DNA from: Oceanospirillaceae bacterium
GTDB taxonomy: Bacteria; Pseudomonadota; Gammaproteobacteria; Pseudomonadales; Balneatricaceae
NCBI GenBank assembly: GCA_013215505.1
Contig: JABSQZ010000002.1
Span: 1 to 64,000, forward strand
Length of the DNA stretch: 64,000 nt
Direction: 5' to 3'
In this document: positions 17,624 to 26,820 of the stretch, in pieces
Layout of the letters: the number at the start of each line of letters is the position of its first letter
Numbering within the stretch: the first letter of the stretch is position 1
The notes under the pieces: generated by a model
The model's database searches: none
Told to the model about the DNA's origin: nothing
Seen by the model: the letters and a program-made list of their open reading frames with translations, nothing else
Translations under genes and position numbers: made by a program

Positions 17624-18451
17624 ATGTTAAAGAAAAGGCTGTTGTTGTCGTTGGTTGGTTTGCGCTTGTTAGTTATTGTCGGCTTGTTGTTGTCTGTTAT
17701 CGCTTGTACCCCCAATGCAAACAGGGGCGAAAGGGTAGATACCCGCAGTGCTATCAGCGAGCAAGATATTCTGGATATCGTCGAGCTTGTGCAGCGAGAG
17801 TTACCTCTGGCAACAGGACGAAAATTACACAGCACGCCAAAAATCACTTTTATGACCGCGGATGAATTGCAAAAAAAATTGATTGAAGCCCGACCTGATG
17901 TCAGTGACAAAAAGCAACAATATACCTCTTTAGGCCACTATTCCCGATCTGTCTCGGCCATTTATGATGATGGGGATAAAGGGATCTACGTGGTACCTGA
18001 GAACATAAAAATCTATAAACGTAAAAATAACTTGGATAATTCGCAGGTTTACTACGCGATGATGGATGTGCTCAGTCATGAGTTTGTGCACGCCCTGCAA
18101 GATCAGCAAGGTCTCTTAGATTGGGATATGCATGGCAATCTGAGCAGCGGGCAAAAATATGCATTTTCAGCTTTAGTTGAAGGACACACGGCAATGCAGA
18201 CGGCGCTGATTCTAGATAGGCTGAACATTATCCAGGATCTCTATGATTACGGCACTGAAGATGAAATGGACACTGATACATTAAGCGAAGAGCGGATTGC
18301 ATTCCAAGAGCGGATGAGGAATAAATATATCACCGGCAAAAAATTTATGAATCGAATGCACAAGAAAAATGGTAACGAAAAAACCTGGTCTGCACTACAA
18401 AACCCCGAAGAAAGTGTTGAATTACTGTTGGACCTTTTAAAGTCGGCGTAG
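17624..18451 (+). CDS. Putative zinc-metallopeptidase lipoprotein
   Basis: Predicted outer-membrane or periplasm-facing lipoprotein of 275 residues. The start chosen is ATG 17624 (Met7 of the longest frame): it is preceded by GGATGGTG and followed directly by KKRLLL. The signal peptide ends in a lipobox LSVIAC, with Cys28 as lipidated residue. HEFVH at 152-156 with Glu186 (LVEGHTAMQ) about 30 residues later is the gluzincin zinc site. Beyond this I do not recognise a named family. The neighbours, separated by about 240 bp on each side, give no functional hint. Confidence 0.7.
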   Translation: MLKKRLLLSLVGLRLLVIVGLLLSVIACTPNANRGERVDTRSAISEQDILDIVELVQRELPLATGRKLHSTPKITFMTADELQKKLIEARPDVSDKKQQYTSLGHYSRSVSAIYDDGDKGIYVVPENIKIYKRKNNLDNSQVYYAMMDVLSHEFVHALQDQQGLLDWDMHGNLSSGQKYAFSALVEGHTAMQTALILDRLNIIQDLYDYGTEDEMDTDTLSEERIAFQERMRNKYITGKKFMNRMHKKNGNEKTWSALQNPEESVELLLDLLKSA

Positions 18452-18574
18452 ATTTTTAGCGCTGCGCTTATGGCCCAGGCTAGCTACTGGGCCAGAAATC
18501 CACAAAAAATTTTAGAGGCACTTTTTTACAATTTTTTTAAGCTTTATTTAGTTGCCGTCTACTGCAGTGAGTAA

Positions 18575-18635
18575 ACTTCCAACTTCCAACTTCCAACTTC
18601 CAACTTCCAACTTCCGACTTCCGACTTCCGACTTC
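18575..18635. repeat. Heptanucleotide array (ACTTCCA)5(ACTTCCG)3
   Basis: Eight full 7-bp units plus a partial one, upstream of the sulfatase gene. On the minus strand the units read AAGTTGG and AAGTCGG, so they belong to the AAGTNGN family of arrays also seen at 36127, 48514 and 51246. The switch from ACTTCCA to ACTTCCG within the array suggests expansion of two variant units. Confidence 0.92.
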
Positions 18636-18692
18636 TATATCGTCTCAGAAACCGTATAATAGCGCTCAAGTTAATATCTGAGGCCTGATTTT

Positions 18693-20660
18693 GTGAACAA
18701 TGTATTGAATAACCATGACAATTTACGCTTGCTAGAGCGGCTGAAACAATTTTTTGGGCCCAACTGGATAATCATCGTCTTTTTCACTAGTACATTGTTG
18801 CTACTCTCCTGCTCCAGATTGATGTTGATGATCTGGCAATCGGAGCGGGTCAGCGCCAGTGAGGGCTGGCTGCAAGTATTACTTAGCGGCATGCGTATTG
18901 ATGCTTCAATTTTAAGCTATGTGGCTTTATTAGCGCTGTTAGTTACCAGTGTCGGGGTTTTAGTGCGGCGCACCGCCAAATATATTTATCCGCTGCTACT
19001 GGTTTGGTTAAGTGTGTTTTTTGTCATCTTTGCCTATCTGGAGGTGATCACTCCCAGCTTTATCATGGAGTATGACTTACGTCCTAACCGCTTGTTTATC
19101 GAATACTTGATGTATCCTAAAGAAATCGCCGCGATGCTTTGGAGTGGCTATAAACTGGAAATTTTTATCGCTAGCAGTACTCTAGTGATTGCCACTGTGG
19201 TGGCGCTGAAGTTATTTCGCTCGCAGTGGCAGGAGCGCTCTAATGCCTCGCTGGTACTACGTTCGATAAGCATTCTGCTGTTGATATCGCTGAGTGTAGT
19301 TGGAGCGCGTTCATCCTTCGGACACCGGCCTATTAACCCGGCTATGGTGGCTTTTTCCACCGATCATTTAATCAATGACTTGATTCTCAACTCGACTTAT
19401 TCGGTCGGTTTCGCCATCAATGGCTTAGGCGCTGAAAAATCTAGCGAGCGCTACTACGGTAAAATGGATGACAGCGAAGTACTGGAAGTAGTGCGTCAGT
19501 CAAGTAGCTTGCAGGAAGCCCAGTATAGGGATCCAAGTGCACCGACATCGACGTTTCGCCAGGCGACTAATGAGGGTGCTGGCAAAAATATCGTTATCTT
19601 GTTACAGGAAAGTTTAGGTGCCAGATATGTCGGTGCTCTGGGTGGTTTACCACTGACCCCACACTTGGACAAATTGATGCAGGAGGGCTGGAATTTTACT
19701 AACTTGTACGCCACTGGCACTCGTTCCGTGCGCGGTATCGAGGCGGTACTGACTGGCTTTACCCCGACGCCTTCCAGATCTGTAGTTAAACTTTCTAAGT
19801 CGCAAACTAACTTCTTTACCATGGCCAGTATGCTGACCGATCAGGGCTACCACAGTCAATTCATCTACGGTGGAGAGAGTCACTTCGATAATATGAAAAG
19901 CTTCTTTTTGGGTAACGGCTTTTCCGACATAGTCGACGGACCCAGATTCGAAAAGATCGATTTTGAAGCGTCATGGGGGGCTTCAGATGAAGATCTCTAC
20001 GATCAGGCGCACCTCGAATTTGAGCGCCTGGCCAAAGGTGACAAGCCTTTCTTTAGCTTAGTGTTTACCAGCTCTAATCACTCTCCCTATGAATTCCCCG
20101 AGGGTAAAATTGAGCTGTATGATGAAGACCCTCAAACCCGTAACAACGCCGCAAAGTACGCGGATCACGCGCTGGGTGCTTTTATGCAGAAAGCCAAAAA
20201 ATCCAGTTACTGGAAAGACACTATCTTTATAATAGTGGCGGATCACGATTCCAGAGTCCACGGCGCCAGCTTAGTGCCGATTGAGTACTTTAGAGTTCCC
20301 GGCTTAATATTAGGAGAGGGGATAGAGCCTAAAACAGACTCCAGATTAATCAGCCACATCGATCTGGCGCCGACGCTGTTATCGCTGGCGGGAATCAGTG
20401 GCGATATGCCAATGCTTGGCCATGATTTGACCAGAGAAGTAGCAGTAGAGAAACAGCGGGCGATGATGCAGTACGATAAGAACTTCGCCTATATGTCGAC
20501 ACAATCAGTGACGGTATTGCAGCCGGAAAAAGCCCCCCTTACCTTTGAGTACAAAGATAAAAAATTTAAGGCACTGCCACTAAACCAGCGCCAGGCGCGC
20601 CAGGCCAGGGCCCATGTTATCTTTGGTAGCAAAGCGTACGACAACGGCTGGTACCACTAG
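18693..20660 (+). CDS. LTA synthase family / alkaline-phosphatase-superfamily membrane sulfatase
   Basis: Membrane-anchored phosphoglycerol- or phosphoethanolamine-transferase-like enzyme, 655 residues from GTG 18693. Five hydrophobic segments lie before residue 180. The extracytoplasmic catalytic domain starts near NIVILLQESLGARYVGALGG. The metal site and nucleophile are seen in ATGTRSVRGIEAVLTG (nucleophilic Thr or Ser), GGESHFDNM, and IVADHDSRVHG near residue 520. In Gram-negative bacteria such proteins (MdoB-like) modify periplasmic glucans or LPS with glycerol phosphate or ethanolamine phosphate. The gene is monocistronic and lies downstream of a heptanucleotide array. Confidence 0.85.
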   Translation: MNNVLNNHDNLRLLERLKQFFGPNWIIIVFFTSTLLLLSCSRLMLMIWQSERVSASEGWLQVLLSGMRIDASILSYVALLALLVTSVGVLVRRTAKYIYPLLLVWLSVFFVIFAYLEVITPSFIMEYDLRPNRLFIEYLMYPKEIAAMLWSGYKLEIFIASSTLVIATVVALKLFRSQWQERSNASLVLRSISILLLISLSVVGARSSFGHRPINPAMVAFSTDHLINDLILNSTYSVGFAINGLGAEKSSERYYGKMDDSEVLEVVRQSSSLQEAQYRDPSAPTSTFRQATNEGAGKNIVILLQESLGARYVGALGGLPLTPHLDKLMQEGWNFTNLYATGTRSVRGIEAVLTGFTPTPSRSVVKLSKSQTNFFTMASMLTDQGYHSQFIYGGESHFDNMKSFFLGNGFSDIVDGPRFEKIDFEASWGASDEDLYDQAHLEFERLAKGDKPFFSLVFTSSNHSPYEFPEGKIELYDEDPQTRNNAAKYADHALGAFMQKAKKSSYWKDTIFIIVADHDSRVHGASLVPIEYFRVPGLILGEGIEPKTDSRLISHIDLAPTLLSLAGISGDMPMLGHDLTREVAVEKQRAMMQYDKNFAYMSTQSVTVLQPEKAPLTFEYKDKKFKALPLNQRQARQARAHVIFGSKAYDNGWYH

Positions 20661-20668
20661 AGGAAGGA

Positions 20669-20691
20669 TGCCCCTCTAATGACAAGGGGCA
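20669..20691. terminator. Hairpin between convergent sulfatase and DgcA-like genes
   Basis: TGCCCCT (20669-20675) and AGGGGCA (20685-20691) enclose a 9-nt loop, just after the sulfatase stop. No T-run follows, so this is a weak or factor-assisted terminator at best. Confidence 0.4.
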
Positions 20692-20720
20692 AACGGTGGA
20701 TAATTGCTTGCAGTGGCGCT

Positions 20721-22775
20721 TTACAAATCTTTCAACAGCCGTAAAGCGTCATAAATAGCGGCATGGGTATTGCGCCCGGCCACTGCATCGCCAATGCGGA
20801 ACAACTGAAACTGCCCATGCTGGTTACGGGTGATAGCTTGGGCTCTGCCGGCAATTAAATCTTCATAATTAACTTCCCCCAGATTCGAGGACAGCGGCTT
20901 CAATTGGAAATACAGTTCATCCAAAGGTAAGGTGCCGTGATTGACCACCACTTGGTCGACTGTCCTTACTTTTGCGCCTTCGTCAATACCGCTAATCAGG
21001 TAATCGCTGCCGATATCAGCGATGATTTTGTCGGCCTGTTTCGCCACTGCTAAAAGCCTGTAAGTGACAGTGAAAATGACCTGTTTTTTCTGCATCTCGC
21101 GCATATAAGGGACTAAATTCATCGCCATCACTTGCGGTGCGAACGTCCGGTCAGGGGTCATTATCTCCAGCTTGGCACCACTGGCGGCTATGATTTCTGC
21201 CGCCTGTAAAGCGCTGTGATCACCGGCGTCATCAAAGAGTAATACATTTTTGGCAGGCTTTATTGCGCCACTGATAATATCCCAGCTAGAGACTAATAAA
21301 TGGTTGTTGTGCTGCAAAATGTCGACGTCGGGGATGCCGCCGGTGGCGACAATGACTAAGTCGGGCCGATGGCATAAAACATCTTTGCTTTCGGCCCAGA
21401 TATTAAAATGAAATTCAACGCCCATTGCCAGACACTGCTGCATACGCCAGTCAATGATGGACATCATCTCTTTGCGTCGGAAACTGCGAGCGGTCAGGCA
21501 CAGTTGGCCACCGGGATCAGCCGCCGCCTCTAGTACCGTGACTTTATGGCCGCGTTCAGCGGCGACTCTGGCCGCCTCCAGACCGCCGGGACCGGCGCCG
21601 ATAATCAGTACCTTGCGCAATACTTCTGCTCTGGGGATATTATGCGGCATACTCAGCTCCCGACCGGTCGCGGCATTGTGAATACAGAAGGCATCGCCAC
21701 CTTGATAAATCCTGTCCAGGCAGTAAGTGGCACCGACACAAGGGCGGATTTGCTCTTCTGTACCAGCAATGATCTTCTGCACTATATGCGGGTCGGCCAG
21801 GTGTGCTCTGGTCATACCGACCATATCCAGTTTGCCGCTGGCGATAGCATGGCGTGCGGTGGCCACATCGGGAATTTTAGCGGCGTGAAAAGTGGGGAAA
21901 CCCGTGGCGGCTCTGACTTCACCGGCAAAATCCAGATGCGGCGAATTTTTCATGCCCATAACAGGTATAACATCCGTGAGTGCCGCATCAGTATCGATGC
22001 GACCGCGGATTACATTAAGGAAATCCACTTGTCCGCTGTCTTTTAACAGCCGGGAAATTTCCAGGCCCTCTGCAAAGCTAATCCCCCCGTCTATGACCTC
22101 GTCTGCAGTGTATCGAACGCCGACGATAAACTCATCTCCCACTCTGCTGCGGATGGCATTCAGAACACGTCGGGTAAAGAACAGACGATTTTCTAAGTCT
22201 CCGCCATAGGGAGCCTCTAAGCTATTGGTCAGCGGTGACCAAAATTGGTCCATTAAATGACCGTAGGCCTGCAGTTCAATACCGTCAACTCCCGCCGCCT
22301 GCATCCGCTGCGCCGCATCTGCGTAATCCACAACGATACGGTCGATATCCCAATCCTCAATCTTTTTTGGAAAAGCTCTGTGGGAGGCCTCCCGGCGGTG
22401 CGAAGGTGAAACCACTGGCAGCCAGTCGCCCTTGGACCAACCGGTACGCCGACCCAAGTGGGTTAATTGAATCATCACCGCACAGTCGTGTTGATGGCAG
22501 GCATCAACCAATTCGCTCATCCAGGGAACCACTTCATCCTTATAGGCCAGTATATTGTTAAATACCGGTGGGCTGTCCCGAGAGACGGTGGCGGATCCCG
22601 CGGTCATGGTCAGGGCCACACCGGCTTTAGCCCGCTCCTCATGGTAAGCGCGGTACCGCGCTTTGGGCATGCCATCTTCGGGGTAGGCAGGTTCGTGTGA
22701 GGTAGTCATTATGCGGTTTTTTAACCGCAAGTGTTTCAGTTGGTAAGGTTGAAGAAGCGGGTCATTGCTCTGCAT
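20721..22775 (-). CDS. FMN/FAD-dependent N-demethylase-like oxidoreductase (DgcA / N-methylproline demethylase type)
   Basis: Two-part flavoenzyme of 684 residues: an old-yellow-enzyme TIM barrel (1-370), then a FAD/NAD(P)-binding module (GAGPGGLEAARVAAERGH at about 392). I start at ATG 22775; the frame is open to 22943, but that would cross the divergent LysR gene. The sequence follows Pseudomonas DgcA closely, for example GRRTGWSKGDWLP, MVGMTRAHLADPH, CVGATYCLDRIYQGGDAFC and the terminal RNTHAAIYDALRLLKD. DgcA demethylates dimethylglycine, and a close family demethylates N-methylproline. The Cys pattern lacks one of the iron-sulfur cysteines of trimethylamine dehydrogenase, as in DgcA. No dgcB gene is adjacent, so the substrate is open. 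Confidence 0.78.
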   Translation of the reverse strand: MQSNDPLLQPYQLKHLRLKNRIMTTSHEPAYPEDGMPKARYRAYHEERAKAGVALTMTAGSATVSRDSPPVFNNILAYKDEVVPWMSELVDACHQHDCAVMIQLTHLGRRTGWSKGDWLPVVSPSHRREASHRAFPKKIEDWDIDRIVVDYADAAQRMQAAGVDGIELQAYGHLMDQFWSPLTNSLEAPYGGDLENRLFFTRRVLNAIRSRVGDEFIVGVRYTADEVIDGGISFAEGLEISRLLKDSGQVDFLNVIRGRIDTDAALTDVIPVMGMKNSPHLDFAGEVRAATGFPTFHAAKIPDVATARHAIASGKLDMVGMTRAHLADPHIVQKIIAGTEEQIRPCVGATYCLDRIYQGGDAFCIHNAATGRELSMPHNIPRAEVLRKVLIIGAGPGGLEAARVAAERGHKVTVLEAAADPGGQLCLTARSFRRKEMMSIIDWRMQQCLAMGVEFHFNIWAESKDVLCHRPDLVIVATGGIPDVDILQHNNHLLVSSWDIISGAIKPAKNVLLFDDAGDHSALQAAEIIAASGAKLEIMTPDRTFAPQVMAMNLVPYMREMQKKQVIFTVTYRLLAVAKQADKIIADIGSDYLISGIDEGAKVRTVDQVVVNHGTLPLDELYFQLKPLSSNLGEVNYEDLIAGRAQAITRNQHGQFQLFRIGDAVAGRNTHAAIYDALRLLKDL

Positions 22776-22879
22776 TACGAATACCTTAAGGTCAGGATTA
22801 TTGTTTTTTATTTTGGCAACATCGGCACTAGATGATGCCTTTAGTAGAAAAAAGCCACAAACAATATTAAAGTATGGCT

Positions 22880-22902
22880 TCAGATAACATTTTGTTATCT
22901 GA
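22880..22902. promoter_or_regulatory. Perfect 10-bp inverted repeat, probable LysR operator
   Basis: TCAGATAACA and TGTTATCTGA flank a TTT centre, in the gap between the DgcA-like gene and its divergent LysR gene, directly before the LysR ribosome-binding site (GGAGAG). It contains the LysR-type T-N11-A core (T-AACATTTTGTT-A). Position fits autoregulation and control of the divergent enzyme gene. Confidence 0.7.
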
Positions 22903-22913
22903 AAGGAGAGGGT

Positions 22914-23861
22914 TTGTTGAGCGCTATGCGTAATTTGAAGCAACAGTTACCGCCGCTGAATGGTTTAATTACTTTTGAAGCCGCTGCCAGACAGCTCAGT
23001 TTTACCGCTGCCGCTGACGAGCTCAACGTCACACAGGCCGCTGTTAGCCGGCAGATTAAAAACCTTGAACAACATTTGGGCACGCTGTTATTTAATCGCT
23101 ACAACCGGCGCTTAACACTGACCCCCGCGGCACAGCAGTTACTGCCGAACTTGCAGAGTGCTATCGCATTAATTATAGATTCCGTTGCGCAGATAACCAC
23201 AGCTGAAGAACCCAAAACAGTCACTATCGCCGCCACTATTGCCTTTACCACCTTTAAATTAAATGATTGGTTGAGCCAATTTCTGCAGCAGCACCGGGAT
23301 ATTGAAGTGCGGGTGATAGCCACAGACAGGGATGTAGACTTGCAGCGCGAAGGGGTAGACCTGGCGATCAGCTATGGCGATGACCGACAGAATAATAACT
23401 TGTGCAGCACTTTCATGTTTAACGACGAAATATTCCCCATTTGCAGCCCCGAATATCTACACAATGCGGGGATAGAGCGCACTAATCTGCCGCTGCAGGT
23501 AGCAGATTTACTGCAACAACCGCTGTTGCATTTAGATGAGGAGCATTGGCGCGGTCTGCATTATAAGGCGATTGACTGGAAAGTCTGGTTTCGCAGTCAG
23601 GGGTTGATACCGCCAAAGCGTCTTAAAGGGTTGATGATCAATAACTATCCGCTGTTGCTGCAAGCGGTATTGAAGGGTCAAGGGATTGCGCTTGGCTGGC
23701 GACACTTAGTCTCTGATTTGCTGGATACGGGTGAGCTGATCGCACCGGTAAGCGCTTCATTTAATAGTCAGCGAGAATACTATTTAGCCAGAAAGGCAGA
23801 TTGCAATAATCCCCATGTGGCCAGTTTGCAGGATTGGATACTGCACTGTGCATTAGATTAG
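22914..23861 (+). CDS. LysR-family regulator, GcvA-like
   Basis: LTTR of about 315 residues. The first residues PPLNGLITFEAAARQLSFTAAADELNVTQAAVSRQIKNLE are the GcvA-type helix-turn-helix signature; the C-terminal effector domain ends near residue 300. The start is TTG at 22914 or 22917, both close to AAAGGAGAG; the ATG at 22926 would be too far from it. It is divergent from the DgcA-like demethylase, with a palindromic candidate operator in between, so it is the likely regulator of that enzyme. Confidence 0.85.
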   Translation: MLSAMRNLKQQLPPLNGLITFEAAARQLSFTAAADELNVTQAAVSRQIKNLEQHLGTLLFNRYNRRLTLTPAAQQLLPNLQSAIALIIDSVAQITTAEEPKTVTIAATIAFTTFKLNDWLSQFLQQHRDIEVRVIATDRDVDLQREGVDLAISYGDDRQNNNLCSTFMFNDEIFPICSPEYLHNAGIERTNLPLQVADLLQQPLLHLDEEHWRGLHYKAIDWKVWFRSQGLIPPKRLKGLMINNYPLLLQAVLKGQGIALGWRHLVSDLLDTGELIAPVSASFNSQREYYLARKADCNNPHVASLQDWILHCALD

Positions 23862-23905
23862 TAAATTAAATATTTATAATAAATATCAGATAGATAGCGG
23901 TAGTA

Positions 23906-23930
23906 AAAAGCCGCAGAGCAAGCGGCTTTT
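23906..23930. terminator. Bidirectional Rho-independent terminator
   Basis: AAAAGCCGC (23906-23914), loop agagcaa, GCGGCTTTT (23922-23930). GC-rich stem with A-run on one side and T-run on the other, placed between the 3' ends of the LysR gene and the periplasmic binding protein gene. Good structure on both strands. Confidence 0.85.
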
Positions 23931-23947
23931 GCTATAGACCCAAACAG

Positions 23948-24988
23948 TTATTTTTTTAGATTGGTCCAGATTCTATCGTATACCAACTGGGTCTGCTCGT
24001 CGCAGACGGCGACAAAAGTGCCCACAGGGGCGGAAGCTGGTGGATTGTTTTCAGGGGAGTTGCGCAATTTCTCTGTCAAAAAAGGTGCCACTCCTTGAAT
24101 ACCCGCAGAGTATTGAGAGAAGTTGGTGATTTTACCCATCACTTCAGGTTCCAGCATATAGTTCATGAAAGTGATAGCACTGGCGCGATTCGGTGCATCT
24201 CGTAGCAGAACGACATTATCCATCCAGGCCACATACCCCTCTTTAGGGTAAGCGTACTCGACGTTGGCTCCCTCCTCTTTAGCTTTGGCGGAGTAGCCGT
24301 TATAAATCATACCCGCTGCGGCATCACCTGAAACTAAGACTTCTTTTGCGGTATCTGAGCCAAAACTTGCCCACTGCGCTTTGGCACTCAAGAGCAAGTC
24401 ATTTAACTTTTTTAGCTGTTTTCTGTCAGTGGAGCACTGCGGGATTCCCAAGTGCAACGAAGCCATGGTTAAAACTTCGCCTTGGCTGTCCAATACGTTA
24501 ATCTTGCCCCGCAGCTCTTTTGGTGGGTCGAAGATAATGGCGGTAGAATCAATAGAGCCGGAATACACATCGCGGTTCACTGAGAAGCTGGTAGTCCCCC
24601 ATTGGTAGGGGATAGATGACTTGCGGCCCTTGTCAAATTCCACATCAATCCACTGTTTTTGGATATTGTCAAAGTTAGAGAGTTCCGAGCGCTGGTAGGT
24701 ATCTAATAATCCTTGATTGGCCATGATGGCGACCATGTAATCGCCGGGAAATGCCAAATCATAACTGCCGATTTTTCCGGCTTTTAGCGAGGCCAGCAGC
24801 GATTCGTTAGAGTCGTAAGTATCCATGGTAACTTCTATGTCAAACTTAGCTTTGAAGTCATCCAGTACTTGTTGTGGCATATACTCAAACCAGTGGTAGA
24901 TGGATAATTTACCGCTGGCGCTGGCGCTTGTTGCAGCGAGACTCAGTGCTATAGCGGCGACCAGCGTTTTAGTTGATGAAATTTTCAT
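23948..24988 (-). CDS. potD: Spermidine/putrescine-type ABC transporter substrate-binding protein
   Basis: Periplasmic solute-binding protein of 346 residues from ATG 24988, which follows a GGAG site; the frame extends 20 codons upstream but the signal peptide begins here (MKISSTKTLVAAIALSLAATSASASG). The mature part opens with KLSIYHWFEYMPQQVLDDFKAKF as in PotD/PotF and continues with GSYDLAFPGDYMV and VEYAYPKEGYVAWMD. Polyamine is the family ligand, but marine relatives also bind other amines and amino acids; the ligand-pocket residues cannot be assigned here. Last gene of the potABCD-like operon on the minus strand, 84 bp after potC. Confidence 0.85.
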   Translation of the reverse strand: MKISSTKTLVAAIALSLAATSASASGKLSIYHWFEYMPQQVLDDFKAKFDIEVTMDTYDSNESLLASLKAGKIGSYDLAFPGDYMVAIMANQGLLDTYQRSELSNFDNIQKQWIDVEFDKGRKSSIPYQWGTTSFSVNRDVYSGSIDSTAIIFDPPKELRGKINVLDSQGEVLTMASLHLGIPQCSTDRKQLKKLNDLLLSAKAQWASFGSDTAKEVLVSGDAAAGMIYNGYSAKAKEEGANVEYAYPKEGYVAWMDNVVLLRDAPNRASAITFMNYMLEPEVMGKITNFSQYSAGIQGVAPFLTEKLRNSPENNPPASAPVGTFVAVCDEQTQLVYDRIWTNLKK

Positions 24989-25072
24989 ACAATATCTCCA
25001 ATTGACTATAGTTATTTTTATATATCCGAATACTGCATTGTTGAACACAACCGTTAATGCCTGATCCGGGGG

Positions 25073-25882
25073 TTATTTTTGTTTATTACCGATACGACCT
25101 ACAAAGTGTGAAAGGGTGACTAGCAGCACTGAAACCAACAGCATCAGTGTCGAAATGGCCATGATATTAGGTTTTATTCCCTGCTTTACCGCACCAAAAA
25201 TAGCGGTAGGCAAGGTCTCAATTCCCGCCCCTTTGACGAAGTTAGTGATGATGAAATCGTCCAGAGAAATGATAAAAGCGAGTAGGAAACCCGCCATCAT
25301 CCCCGGCATCATCAGTGGCAGCAATACTAGTTTGAAAGCGCGCCAGCGGCTGGCGTACAAATCCATTGCCGCTTTCTCGTAAATGTCTTCGATGCCCTGC
25401 AGTCGAGCCGCTATCGGCAGGTAGGCAAAGGGAATACAGAAGACGATATGCGCCAATAAAATCGTGGCGTAGCCTGTTTTAAAACCTATCGCAGAGAAGA
25501 AGATCAAACTGGCCACAGCGATGACTATCTCCGGTACCATCAACGGCAAATTGATCAGTGTGAAACTGGCGGTTTTGGCTCGAAAGTGACCGCCGCGAAT
25601 CAGTGCCACTGCGGCGCAAGTGGCAATCAAGGTACTGGCGATGGCGGCAATACTAGCGATCACCAGTGAGTTTCTGGCGGCTATTTTGAACTTGGCAGCT
25701 TCCAGACCAAAAAACACATCTTCGTACCAACGCCAGGTAAAGCCCTGCCAGTGAGAGATGGAATTACTGTCGTTAAAAGAATAAACCATCACGATAATCA
25801 GCGGTGCGTACAACATAAACAAACAGAGCAGAGTGAATGATAGGAACCCAGGGTAACCTCGTACAGTGTGGTGACTAGCCAT
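25073..25882 (-). CDS. potC: Polyamine-type ABC transporter permease, PotC/PotI-like
   Basis: Inner-membrane permease of 269 residues with six predicted segments. The cytoplasmic EAA loop that couples to the ATPase is seen in [30 protein letters not shown], about residues 165-195. The N-terminal region [23 protein letters not shown] is typical of the second permease of the polyamine systems. Its ATG overlaps the stop of the upstream permease gene (TAATG), a sign of translational coupling. Confidence 0.85.
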   Translation of the reverse strand: MASHHTVRGYPGFLSFTLLCLFMLYAPLIIVMVYSFNDSNSISHWQGFTWRWYEDVFFGLEAAKFKIAARNSLVIASIAAIASTLIATCAAVALIRGGHFRAKTASFTLINLPLMVPEIVIAVASLIFFSAIGFKTGYATILLAHIVFCIPFAYLPIAARLQGIEDIYEKAAMDLYASRWRAFKLVLLPLMMPGMMAGFLLAFIISLDDFIITNFVKGAGIETLPTAIFGAVKQGIKPNIMAISTLMLLVSVLLVTLSHFVGRIGNKQK

Positions 25883-26820
25883 TAGCTGTTCTCCCGGCGA
25901 GTTTGTGAGCGGGCATAGTAAGTCAATACCACTAATACCATCGACAGCAATATCATGGATATTGCAGCGCCAAAGGGCCAGTTCCCGGCATTGCCTTTAA
26001 ACTGTTCTTCAATCAGTGAGCCGATCATGAAATTCTTGGCGCCTCCCAGTAAATCCGGGGCCAAAAACGCCCCCAGGCTGGGCACAAAGACTAAAATGCA
26101 TCCGGCGATAATGCCGGGTTTCACTGCGGGCAGCACAATCTTAGCTAAGATTGTCCAGCGCCCGGCGTATAGATCCGCAGCGGCCTCGGAGAGGGCGAAG
26201 TTGTAGCGCTCGACACTGGCGTATATCGGCAGCACCATAAAAGGCAGATATGAATAAAACAGCCCCAGTTGCACTGCCAGGTTGGTGTTGATGATCGAAA
26301 GAGGTTCGCTGATGGCGCCCAGTGTTAGTAGCCAGTCGTTGACTGGTCCGTTATCGCGGATTAGAAATTTGAGCGATACTGTGCGAATCAGTAAGTTAAC
26401 CCAATACGGGATAGTGATTAAGAACAACCAGATGTGTTTGCTGTTACCGGTGCGTGTGGCAATGTACCAGGCGGTGGGGAAACCTATCAGGAAACAAAAA
26501 GTGGTCGCCAGTCCCGCCTGCCAAAATGAACGCCAAAAGATATTGATATAGGTCCATTCAATTTTTATCGGCTCATCACCAAACAAGCCCCGATCAATGA
26601 AAAATTGATCGTAGGCGGCTAAGCTAAACTCCCATATAACTCCGCCGCGAAACTCTTTGGTCAAAAAAGAGTAGACCAACATCATCAACACCGGCATCAC
26701 TAAAAAAAGGCCTATGACTAACCAGGAGGGCATTAGCAGCCAGTCGCGTATGTTACCAACTAAACTGCTGTGGTTGCTGCTTTCAGCAGTCGTGCTGTTG
26801 GGTGCTATAACAGTGGCCAT
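25882..26820 (-). CDS. potB: Polyamine-type ABC transporter permease, PotB/PotH-like
   Basis: Inner-membrane permease of 312 residues, six transmembrane segments after a short cytoplasmic N-terminus. Family features: [24 protein letters not shown], a coupling loop at [30 protein letters not shown], and the closing hydrophobic helix. It overlaps both neighbours by the last or first base of TAATG, so the permeases and the ATPase are translated as a coupled set. Confidence 0.85.
   Translation of the reverse strand: MATVIAPNSTTAESSNHSSLVGNIRDWLLMPSWLVIGLFLVMPVLMMLVYSFLTKEFRGGVIWEFSLAAYDQFFIDRGLFGDEPIKIEWTYINIFWRSFWQAGLATTFCFLIGFPTAWYIATRTGNSKHIWLFLITIPYWVNLLIRTVSLKFLIRDNGPVNDWLLTLGAISEPLSIINTNLAVQLGLFYSYLPFMVLPIYASVERYNFALSEAAADLYAGRWTILAKIVLPAVKPGIIAGCILVFVPSLGAFLAPDLLGGAKNFMIGSLIEEQFKGNAGNWPFGAAISMILLSMVLVVLTYYARSQTRRENS

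Noticed and set aside
21546-22046. 166-codon plus-strand frame inside the DgcA-like gene
   Set aside because: Antisense shadow of a well-supported gene with no site or domain.
22776-22943. Longer N-terminus of the DgcA-like gene to 22943
   Set aside because: It would overlap the divergent LysR gene start and the palindromic operator, and has no family similarity.
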